Shown: positions 6,945 to 12,922 of the stretch, one piece after another
Layout: each line of letters begins with the position of its first letter
Numbering within the stretch: position 1 is the first letter of the stretch
Assembly (NCBI GenBank): GCA_025363535.1
Contig: JANYDP010000072.1
Location: 1 to 12,922 of the forward strand
DNA length: 12,922 nucleotides
Direction: 5' to 3'
DNA from: Verrucomicrobiota bacterium
Lineage (GTDB): Bacteria; Verrucomicrobiota; Verrucomicrobiia; Limisphaerales; CAIQOK01
Notes under the pieces: generated by a model
The model's database searches: none
What the model was told of the DNA's origin: nothing
Seen by the model: only the letters and a program-made list of their open reading frames with translations
Translations under genes and position numbers: made by a program

Positions 6945-6948
6945 TTAA
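6919..6948 (-). repeat. AACCGCAGAG boundary motif at the GH127 stop
   Basis: On the minus strand the GH127 stop codon TAA is the start of AACCGCAGAGAACGTAAAG, an A-rich, period-like motif that recurs at three other gene borders in the window. It precedes the pectate lyase start by about 95 bases. Confidence 0.5.
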
Positions 6949-9002
6949 TTCCTCGGCAGCCACACGCTCATCTCGGCAGCCCCGCGATTTTGCCACACGG
7001 CATACGGAATAAATTTTACCAAGTTCGTCTGGAATTTTTCCGGCTGGACTTCGCGGTAAAGTTTACCGTTCCATCCCTCCCCTGCCCGCGTCAAAACTTT
7101 TCCATCCAGCACCACGACGCCGCCAAGCAAACGTCCGTCGAACCGGGGACGCAAATCCATGTCGCTCGGGATCTTCACATCAGAAATTTTTACGCCCTTC
7201 GGCAAGTCCGGCGATTCGAGGCAATACACCACCGGCCCGCGCTGGAACGCGACTTGATTCAACGTTTCCTCTACCAACGGATTTGCTTCCATCACACGCA
7301 CCGGCATCGGCAAATCTAAATCCACAAAATCGCCGGCCTGCCAGACGCGGCGGATTTCAAAATACTTCGGCGCACCGGTCTCCGGCCTGGCGAGTTCCGG
7401 TTGATTGTTCACACTCACGAAAAAAACTTTCCCCCACCCGGGAATCCGCAGCCTCAGCGCGAATTCTTTTTTGCCGCACTCCAAAATTTTCATCCGCACC
7501 CGCCCGCTCCACGGATACTCGGTTTCCTGCGACAACTTTATTTTCTCACCGGCCAATTCCGTTTCCAGCAAACTGCCCCCGTAAAGATTCAACCAAATCG
7601 CATCCGTTGATTTTGCGTAGGCGTAGCCGGCCGATTCCGCAATCGTCCGCACGAGATTCGGCGGACAGCAAAACGAACCCACGAACGGCACGCGCGTCCG
7701 CGACCAGCGCAGCTCCGTCGGCAGCGGATCGGTCACGCGCAGCGGATTCGTGTAGAAATAATTCGTTCCGTCCAGCGCGCCGCCGGACGGAATCGCGTTG
7801 TAAAATTCCAGCTCCACCACGTCCATGAACTTCGCCTCGCCGGTCGCGAGAAACATCCGCCAGTTCCAGAGCGCGTTGCCGATGTTCGCGCACGTCTCGT
7901 TATGCGCGGTCGTGTTCGGCAGTTGATAATTCCGGCCGTAGGATTGATGAACCTTGGTGATGCCCGACTGGTAGCTCGCCGCGTCCGGCGATGCACCGTC
8001 ATACAGCGCGCCGCAGCCGCCGGTGACATACATTTTTTTTGCCACCACATTCGTCCAGATTTGTGCGAGCGGCTTCCACAGATTCGTGTCGCCGGTTTCC
8101 AGAAACAAATCCGCCGCGCCGGCATAAAGATAATTCGCCCGCACCGCGTGGCCTTCCGCTTCGGTCTGTTTGCCGAATTGAATCCGATCCTGATTATCCG
8201 GCGTGCCGTCCTTCACCAAGTCGCGCATCGCGAGAAGTTTTTTTCCCAGCTCCAGATAACGCGGCTCACCGGTGACGCGATACAGATCCATGATGCCCAT
8301 GTAATGCGCCGGACACATGTCATGCAGCGCCAGTTCCGGCGTCGGCGTTTTGAAAACGTCACCGAGGCAGTCCGCCGCCTTGCGCGCGATGGTGAGAAAA
8401 TTCGTCTTGCCCGTGATGCGATAATGCACGCTCGCCGCCGTGAGCAATTGGCCCATGTTATAGACCTCCCAGTTGTTGCGGTCGCTGAACGGCGCGATGT
8501 GTGAGTTTGTTTCCTGCATCCGCCATTGCACCCAGGTGTCAATGTAGCCGTTGGTGCGCTGCGCTTGCGCGATGACGGCAATGATGTCGTCCAAAGTTTT
8601 TTGCAACGCCGCATCGTTCGTCACCGCCAGCGTCGCGCCCGCGCCTTCGAGAAATTTGTAAAAATCCCCGTCGTTGAAATTCGCTCCGCGCACGCGTCCG
8701 TCATTCTGCAAGCCGGCGACGATTTCAAAGTTGCGGAGGAACTGCGTGTAATTCGTCCCCGTCATCAGCCGCGCCATGCTGGGAATCATCTGCGTGCGGC
8801 AAAGCTCAAAGCGGTCGAAAAAGAAACCGTCTGTCCAACGCACTTCTGACAACGGCAGCGGCTCGACCTTGGCGAACGGACTGGCATTCGCCATCAGCGT
8901 GAAAAGGAAAATGACGAATGACGAATGACGAATGACGAAACGGAAAAATGTTTTTCGTTGTCCTTTGCGGTTCACAAAATTATTTGGTTCCCAGATTCGC
9001 AT
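6945..9002 (-). CDS. GH127-type beta-L-arabinofuranosidase, secreted
   Basis: The 685-residue protein fits glycoside hydrolase family 127 (former DUF1680), retaining enzymes that remove terminal beta-L-arabinofuranose from plant arabino-oligosaccharides using a zinc-bound cysteine nucleophile. The family's active-site pattern is intact: AHNETCANIGNALWNWRM supplies Glu369 and Cys371, and SFCCPPNLVR supplies Cys445 and Cys446. These correspond to the Glu/Cys/Cys/Cys zinc site known from the Bifidobacterium enzyme HypBA1, with nearly the same spacing. The fold is an (alpha/alpha)6 barrel (about 60-450) followed by beta-sandwich domains. The ATG at 9000-9002 overlaps the end of the upstream hydrolase by 23 bases. 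It is chosen because it provides the signal peptide RFVIRHSSFVIFLFTLMANA, whose core is encoded by a heptamer tandem repeat. An inner ATG at 8892-8894 would give a protein without export signal. GH127 relatives with other specificities (GH142, GH146) are possible. Confidence 0.9.
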   Translation of the reverse strand: MRIWEPNNFVNRKGQRKTFFRFVIRHSSFVIFLFTLMANASPFAKVEPLPLSEVRWTDGFFFDRFELCRTQMIPSMARLMTGTNYTQFLRNFEIVAGLQNDGRVRGANFNDGDFYKFLEGAGATLAVTNDAALQKTLDDIIAVIAQAQRTNGYIDTWVQWRMQETNSHIAPFSDRNNWEVYNMGQLLTAASVHYRITGKTNFLTIARKAADCLGDVFKTPTPELALHDMCPAHYMGIMDLYRVTGEPRYLELGKKLLAMRDLVKDGTPDNQDRIQFGKQTEAEGHAVRANYLYAGAADLFLETGDTNLWKPLAQIWTNVVAKKMYVTGGCGALYDGASPDAASYQSGITKVHQSYGRNYQLPNTTAHNETCANIGNALWNWRMFLATGEAKFMDVVELEFYNAIPSGGALDGTNYFYTNPLRVTDPLPTELRWSRTRVPFVGSFCCPPNLVRTIAESAGYAYAKSTDAIWLNLYGGSLLETELAGEKIKLSQETEYPWSGRVRMKILECGKKEFALRLRIPGWGKVFFVSVNNQPELARPETGAPKYFEIRRVWQAGDFVDLDLPMPVRVMEANPLVEETLNQVAFQRGPVVYCLESPDLPKGVKISDVKIPSDMDLRPRFDGRLLGGVVVLDGKVLTRAGEGWNGKLYREVQPEKFQTNLVKFIPYAVWQNRGAAEMSVWLPRN
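8910..8937. repeat. Four-copy heptamer tandem repeat (AATGACG)4
   Basis: Four perfect copies of AATGACG on the plus strand (CGTCATT on the minus strand) fill 8910-8937. Because 7 is not a multiple of 3, the repeat reads through all three frames and encodes VIRHSSF plus VI in the GH127 precursor, giving the hydrophobic stretch of its signal peptide. Similar heptamers are common in some verrucomicrobial and planctomycete genomes (general knowledge). Confidence 0.9.
8951..8974 (-). repeat. AACCGCAAAG boundary motif at the GH127 start
   Basis: On the minus strand this reads TGAACCGCAAAGGACAACGA followed by AAAA, and it encodes the first basic residues of the GH127 precursor (VNRKGQRK). It resembles AACCGCAGAGAACGTAAAGA at 6919-6948 and the AACCACGAAA blocks at 195-216 and 12046-12077. 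It may be a dispersed repeat that now serves as coding sequence. Confidence 0.5.
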
Positions 9003-12000
9003 CGCGCTTTTCTAACTTGGTGGACTGAGGCACCAGTCCTAAAATCACAAAGCTGCCCTTGCCCATCAATTCAAGTTTGTTCCGCCCGGCCTCGTAACGG
9101 TATGCGTGAATTTCCACCACGGGACAATTTTCTACCGTCGCCGCATTTTGCAGCAATACCTCCACGCCACCGCGGTCGTCTGCCTGCGCCGCAAATTCCA
9201 ATTTCGGGACCGGCAACCACAACTCCCGCACATCGTTGAAATAGCCCACCAAGACCTGTACCGGCTCAGATGTTTCAAATTCAACCGGCTCGTAATGTTG
9301 CTTCTCCGCCACTTTGTGAAAAATGCGTATTCCAGTCAGTCCATTCAATTCTGGCGCGATTCCGTTGATGATGTATTCTAAATCAGCAAACGGACGCGCG
9401 CCGCGCTTTACTTCATAAATTTCCGCATTAGTGCTAATAAGTCTGAACTGCGCGCTGGGCCACGGCTTGATGTTGGAATAGCTTGTGGCGGGGTCATTTG
9501 GATTTTTTTTTAACTCTTCGAGCTTTGCGTGAAACTCTTGCCACTCGTTGTAGTAGAGTGGAATCAAATGCGACCATAAATAATTGGTGCCGACCCCGTT
9601 TTTTCCACCGGGCACGGGAATTTTCCTTTGTGAAGTCTGCATGGAGTTCGCGAAGTGATAGACTGGTTCAGCGAAATTAGCCAGTTTTTGAAAATCAATA
9701 TAGGATACCAAGAGACACTCATCAGCTGCCTTCATGTCTTGTATGTCATGGCTGTAATTGTAGCGCAGCACGAATTTCGCAGCTATAACCTTGGCATCGT
9801 AGAAGTTATTCATGTGATAAATACATTCGACATCATTGCGCAGCCTCGCGAACTCCTGACGATTGGTTGTTACCAATGAACTGGCTTCAAACATATCTTC
9901 AAGTGCCAGATTTGCGCGTTGACGCGCCGATCCCATATAATTCGTCGGAAACGACCAGCCAAAAACTGAATCCGGCGTTTCACCAACGTGCGGCTCGTGC
10001 TTCCATTCTTTCTCGACGTATTCCTGCAACCGTTCACCCGGCGGCGCTTGCGAGAGCCACAAATCTTCAATCGCACCGTATTTGTTTGGATTCACCAATT
10101 GGTCGAGTGTCATGCCGAGCGACAGCGTTTGCCGATTTCCTTCCGTGATTCCGAAGCGGCGGATCAAGCGCGGCGCGACTTCGCCCATGTTGTTGTAGGC
10201 GTCGAGAATTTTTTCCGCCGCGTTCGTATTGCCGAATTTTTCCGCGAGACGCCCGATCCAGTAGGCGCGGTCTTCATTCGTGTTCACGTCGGGATTCCAC
10301 GCGTAGCGCGCCCACGCCTCGAACCAGATCCAGTCGCGTTCCCATTGCAATAGTGGCGCAGGCGTCTCGCCTGTCTTCGTCTCCACGATGTCCGGCGCAT
10401 ACGGCCAGTTCCAATACGACAGCGGATAAAGATGAATCCCGCTCGCGTCCAGCCGGTCGCGCGCGGCGAGCACGGACTTGCGGATGAACTCCGTGTCGCC
10501 GTAGCGGAACGGTTCGAGATTCGAGAGGATGTGGACGTTCACGAGATGCGGGCCGAGCTTCGCCATCGCCTGGTGCGTGGCCTGGCCTTTGCCGCGCGGT
10601 TCCCACGTCGTGAGCGATTCGCCGTTGTATTTCGTCTCCGTGAACAGATTGGAATAGACCGTGAAGCACGCGGGCATGATTTTCTCCGGATCCATCGCGT
10701 GCGTGCGGATGACCACGGGCGGCTGTTCCTTCAACCCGGCGGCCTTCATGCCGTCGAGCATGCCGGGCAAAATCGTGTTCGTCGCCCAGTTGACTTGATT
10801 TTCCGTTTCGCGCAACGCCTCGCCGAGACAGACCATCAGGCCGACGTTCGGAAATTCCTTCACAAATTCCGCGATGGATTTGCGCGTGTAATCGGACGCG
10901 AGCGGCGTGGGCGCGGCAAGCTGCGTGGAGACGCCGTGTTTTTCCGCGAGCGGTTTCGGCAGGAAAATGTTGTAAAACATCTGCACGAGCCAGATGCCGC
11001 GCTTGTCGCACTCCGTCGCGAGCCAGTGGAACTGCTCCTGATTTTTGGTGAACACGTCGTCCGGCACCTCCACCGCTTCGGGATAATCCTTCAGCCGCAC
11101 CAGCGACGCGAACGGATGCCCGTTCCACAGGTAAAGCGTGTTCATGCGGTTCGCGCAGAGAAAATCCAGATACTCCGTCCACAATTTTTTGTCGTAGAAC
11201 CACGGGAACAATTCCGGCGTGTAGGGATATTCATAGACCTTCCGCCCCGGAAGGAGAGAAGTCTTCTGCATCGCGACGCAGGTGCCGCGCAGTTTCATCA
11301 CAGGCCGATCAAAAACGTCTAACCCTTCCGGTAACTTTCCCGCCGCTTGGATTCGCTTCGCCAATTCCAAACAGCCATACAACACTCCTGAATCATCATT
11401 TCCCATGACCTGCAAATTGTTACCATCCATCCTTTGCCCGACTTTGAACGACTCGCGTTCCCATCCTGACCGTAAACGCGAGACATAAATTTTCCTGCCA
11501 CCATTTTTCTCCGGCATCCGGGCAGACATGATGGCGGAAAGTTTTTGCGGGTCAGAATGCACTATCGTTGTGTTCATTTTTACAGCCTTGAGCGCCTCCG
11601 CAATTTTCTCCGCTCCAAACACCACGCGCGGCGCGGCGTTGGTTGGGATGACGATGGAAACGGTTTCGGCGCGGGCAAGCGAAACAAACCTAAGCAACGC
11701 GAGCGCAACGAAGCACGCTGAAGGCGTGCGAGAAATTAGCCGGGGGTTGAGCGCAGCGATACCCCGGGTAACCGAACCGAAAAGTCTCCGCACCCTGAAG
11801 GGGTGCAAGAGCCGTGCGAAAAATCCAAACCATTCTCGCACCCCTTCAGGGTGCAATCCGTTTTGGGGACGCGAACCGGGGGTATCGCTCGCGGACTCGC
11901 TCAACCCCCGGCTAATTTCCGGCAGCCCTTCAGGCTGCAAGCGGAGCGCGACTGTGTGCGAAGCACCAGTCGCAGCGCGCACGAACAATCCAACCCGCTG

Positions 12001-12057
12001 CGGATGGGTCTTCGACCCTAGACGCGCTCCGTTCGCGATGTCCGCCTTTCGTGTCAT
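8980..12057 (-). CDS. Large putative glycoside hydrolase with GH20b/GH67-like N-terminal domain; 5' end unresolved
   Basis: The secure part is about 895 residues from near 11667 down to the stop at 8980. It starts just after a hydrophobic export-like stretch, CFVALALLRFVSLARA, followed by ETVSIVIPTNAAP. An alpha/beta domain with GAEKIAEAL and NDDSGVLYGCLELAKRI resembles the domain preceding the catalytic barrel in GH20 and GH67 enzymes. A barrel-like region with RGTCV, FLCANRMNTLYLWNGHPF, FPNVGLMVCLGEALRETEN, WEPRGKG and LSYWNWPYAPD follows, with Glu residues in GEA and WEP as candidate acids. The C-terminal part lies after about residue 600 and ends in a beta-rich domain. Substrate unknown; uronic-acid or side-chain release from pectin is inferred from its neighbours. 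No in-frame ATG or GTG lies just before the signal peptide. The frame runs back through palindromic element B and a hairpin pair to ATG 12055-12057, or TTG at 12081. I give the ATG coordinate, but the first 120 or so residues look like translated repeat DNA. A TTG at 11695-11697 would leave too short a signal peptide. Confidence 0.72.
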   Translation of the reverse strand: MTRKADIANGARLGSKTHPQRVGLFVRAATGASHTVALRLQPEGLPEISRGLSESASDTPGSRPQNGLHPEGVREWFGFFARLLHPFRVRRLFGSVTRGIAALNPRLISRTPSACFVALALLRFVSLARAETVSIVIPTNAAPRVVFGAEKIAEALKAVKMNTTIVHSDPQKLSAIMSARMPEKNGGRKIYVSRLRSGWERESFKVGQRMDGNNLQVMGNDDSGVLYGCLELAKRIQAAGKLPEGLDVFDRPVMKLRGTCVAMQKTSLLPGRKVYEYPYTPELFPWFYDKKLWTEYLDFLCANRMNTLYLWNGHPFASLVRLKDYPEAVEVPDDVFTKNQEQFHWLATECDKRGIWLVQMFYNIFLPKPLAEKHGVSTQLAAPTPLASDYTRKSIAEFVKEFPNVGLMVCLGEALRETENQVNWATNTILPGMLDGMKAAGLKEQPPVVIRTHAMDPEKIMPACFTVYSNLFTETKYNGESLTTWEPRGKGQATHQAMAKLGPHLVNVHILSNLEPFRYGDTEFIRKSVLAARDRLDASGIHLYPLSYWNWPYAPDIVETKTGETPAPLLQWERDWIWFEAWARYAWNPDVNTNEDRAYWIGRLAEKFGNTNAAEKILDAYNNMGEVAPRLIRRFGITEGNRQTLSLGMTLDQLVNPNKYGAIEDLWLSQAPPGERLQEYVEKEWKHEPHVGETPDSVFGWSFPTNYMGSARQRANLALEDMFEASSLVTTNRQEFARLRNDVECIYHMNNFYDAKVIAAKFVLRYNYSHDIQDMKAADECLLVSYIDFQKLANFAEPVYHFANSMQTSQRKIPVPGGKNGVGTNYLWSHLIPLYYNEWQEFHAKLEELKKNPNDPATSYSNIKPWPSAQFRLISTNAEIYEVKRGARPFADLEYIINGIAPELNGLTGIRIFHKVAEKQHYEPVEFETSEPVQVLVGYFNDVRELWLPVPKLEFAAQADDRGGVEVLLQNAATVENCPVVEIHAYRYEAGRNKLELMGKGSFVILGLVPQSTKLEKRDANLGTK
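11713..11938. repeat. Long nested palindromic repeat element, copy B
   Basis: This 226-bp element is the second member of the family seen at 268-491. Outer arms are GCACGCTGAAGGCGTGC (11713-11729) and GCAGCCCTTCAGGCTGC (11922-11938). Next come AATTAGCCGGGGGTTGAGC and its near reverse complement GCTCAACCCCCGGCTAATT, then CCCCGGGT / ACCGGGGG arms, and two central 17-bp stems, GCACCCTGAAGGGGTGC (11790-11806) and GCACCCCTTCAGGGTGC (11838-11854). The central stems and the phrase GCAAGAGCCGTG match copy A closely while the outer sequences vary but stay complementary, so the structure rather than the sequence appears to be conserved. It lies inside the open frame of the large hydrolase, immediately before its signal peptide. 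Confidence 0.87.
11943..12030. repeat. Inverted pair of 35-nt hairpins (REPIN-like doublet)
   Basis: Hairpin 1 on the plus strand (11943-11977) is GGAGCGCG, then ACTGTGTGC-GAA-GCACCAGT, then CGCAGCG. Hairpin 2 is on the minus strand (12030 to 11996): GGAGCGCG, then TCTAGGGTC-GAA-GACCCATC, then CGCAGCG. The flanks, the 20-nt inner length and the GAA loop are identical, while the paired arms differ in sequence. In both, the left arm has one more base than the right. Eighteen bases separate the two inverted copies. This is the layout of REP doublets, small elements mobilised by RAYT-type transposases in other bacteria. No such transposase is in the window. Hairpin 2 has lost some outer pairing. 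Confidence 0.75.
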
Positions 12058-12077
12058 TTCGTGTATTTCGTGGTTTG
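12046..12077 (-). repeat. AACCACGAAA-type boundary repeat downstream of the apiosidase-like gene
   Basis: On the minus strand this reads AACCACGAAATACACGAAAT then GACACGAAAG, a degenerate run with a period of about ten bases (CACGAAAT, CACGAAAT, CACGAAAG). The first half is close to the block at 195-210. It begins six bases after the stop of the upstream gene and contains the first in-frame ATG of the large hydrolase frame. Confidence 0.6.
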
Positions 12078-12082
12078 CCAAA

Positions 12083-12922
12083 TCATTCCTTCACCCGCTT
12101 AATGCGAATCGCCATGTAAGGCTTGCCCGGCAGCGCGATACTGCGGCCATCTTTGTCCGCGTGAAAATAGCCGTCCTTTTTCTTGAGCGTGAACACGCCG
12201 TCCACGGGCGTCACGGTCATGTTCCAGGTGTCGAGAATTTCAGCGGTGAACTTCATGCCGTCGGCGGGTGGCATTCCCTTGCCCTGCGGCGGCTTCGGCA
12301 CTTTGAATTCCCAAGTCGTCGGCGTCTGCTTACCCAGATACACGAGATAGTATTGCGACGGCACGCCGCCGTATTCCGCCTTCTGCCACTTGTCAATCGG
12401 CTCGATGCCCGCCGCTGGCGCGTCGTCCAAAACTTTTTTGAGGAACGCGAGGCGCGCGGGGCTTTGGCCTTTCAACACGCCGCCTTTTGACCACCAGAGA
12501 ATCTGGTCGTCGCTCTTGTAAGTTTCGCCATGGCCGCAGTAAGTACCGGCGACCGTTGCATTCCAAAACAGGAAGACGAGTTCTTCCGCGCTCAACTGGC
12601 CCCAGCGGTTCGCGATATTGCCCTCGTATTTCACTTCGTCATACACGACCGGCTTGCGATACGCGTCGCGATAGATACCTGCGATGTTCGGGTCTTGCAC
12701 CGCCGCGCCGTTCTGGATGCTCGCGTGCGTGATCCACGGGCGCGTCTGGTTGAAAAGCACCTTGCCGTTGTGGATGCCGAGCAGATGATGAAACGGGTCA
12801 CTGCCGGAAACCAACTGCCCGATACGCTCCCAATCGTTCTCCGTTTTGAACTTCATGAAATCGTATTCGTTCGCGAGCGACCACCAGACGTTGCGATACG
12901 CCGCGAGCCGCGCGACGACGTA
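12083..12922 (-). CDS. Apiosidase-like glycoside hydrolase, DUF4038/DUF5605 (partial, N-terminus off the right edge)
   Basis: The visible 279 residues are the C-terminal part; the frame is open to the right edge, so the true start lies outside. The first visible residues, VARLAAYRNVWWSLANEYD, are the late barrel strand typical of DUF4038 apiosidase-like (GH140-related) enzymes, with Glu19 of NEYD as the probable acid/base. PVVYDEVKYEGN (Glu96) is a likely second catalytic or substrate-binding segment, followed by WGQLSAEELVFLFWNATVAGTYCGHGETY. The last 90 or so residues, with YYLVYLGKQ, FTAEILDTWNMT and IALPGKPYMAIRIKR, form a small beta domain of the DUF5605 type. Characterised relatives release apiose from rhamnogalacturonan II side chains, but most of the family is untested. 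The gene is the most upstream one seen and fits a pectin locus. An ATG at 12854-12856 is internal, not the start. Confidence 0.83.
   Translation of the reverse strand, partial: YVVARLAAYRNVWWSLANEYDFMKFKTENDWERIGQLVSGSDPFHHLLGIHNGKVLFNQTRPWITHASIQNGAAVQDPNIAGIYRDAYRKPVVYDEVKYEGNIANRWGQLSAEELVFLFWNATVAGTYCGHGETYKSDDQILWWSKGGVLKGQSPARLAFLKKVLDDAPAAGIEPIDKWQKAEYGGVPSQYYLVYLGKQTPTTWEFKVPKPPQGKGMPPADGMKFTAEILDTWNMTVTPVDGVFTLKKKDGYFHADKDGRSIALPGKPYMAIRIKRVKE

Noticed and set aside
6826..6996. An upstream extension of the pectate lyase by 57 residues
   Set aside because: It overlaps the GH127 3' end and precedes an obvious signal peptide at Met of 6825, so the extension is not likely to be translated.
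10274..11203. A 309-codon minus-strand frame and a 296-codon plus-strand frame (10432-11322) within the large hydrolase
   Set aside because: Both are compositionally biased shadows of the hydrolase frame, which alone shows globular-protein features such as FLCANRMNTLYLWNGHPF.

Overview
The window looks like a chromosomal carbohydrate-use locus from a GC-rich member of the Verrucomicrobiota, most likely near the Pedosphaera/Limisphaerales group. This placement is inferred, not proven. It rests on a run of secreted plant-polysaccharide enzymes, a DUF3826 protein, a lyase with a C-terminal module of the verrucomicrobial type ending in RFYR, weak or absent Shine-Dalgarno sequences, and gene borders crowded with short hairpin and tandem repeats. 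Every gene I support lies on the minus strand, so the locus reads from right to left.

In transcription order: (1) the C-terminal part of an apiosidase-like (DUF4038/DUF5605) glycoside hydrolase, running off the right edge; (2) a large hydrolase with a GH20b/GH67-like N-terminal domain, whose 5' end is built from repeat DNA; (3) a GH127-type beta-L-arabinofuranosidase with its Zn/Cys active-site residues; (4) a multidomain secreted PL1-like pectate lyase; (5) a secreted DUF3826 protein; (6) a cytoplasmic L-fucose/L-arabinose isomerase-family protein; (7) a translationally coupled pair, an unknown 152-residue protein and a 282-residue protein with an HNH-like histidine cluster; (8) the first 60 codons of a split-type transketolase N-terminal subunit, running off the left edge. 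Genes 1 to 6 are tightly packed and form a plausible pectin and arabinan pathway. The lyase cuts the backbone, the hydrolases trim the side chains, the isomerase handles the released pentose or deoxysugar, and transketolase feeds it into central metabolism. No transporter, kinase or regulator lies inside the window.

The most unusual material is at the gene borders. Two copies of one roughly 225-bp, imperfectly palindromic element (A at 268-491, B at 11713-11938) sit at opposite ends of the window. Copy A separates the true transketolase start from a diverged second copy of the same 16-codon start. Copy B lies inside the open frame of the large hydrolase just before its signal peptide, so that gene has no convincing native start codon. 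Next to copy B is an inverted pair of 35-nt hairpins with identical flanks, equal length and differing stems, a REPIN-like arrangement. A four-copy heptamer encodes the hydrophobic core of the GH127 signal peptide. An AACC-leading A-rich motif recurs at four gene starts. The coupled HNH-like pair looks like an insertion in the sugar operon and is the best candidate for an undescribed small system.
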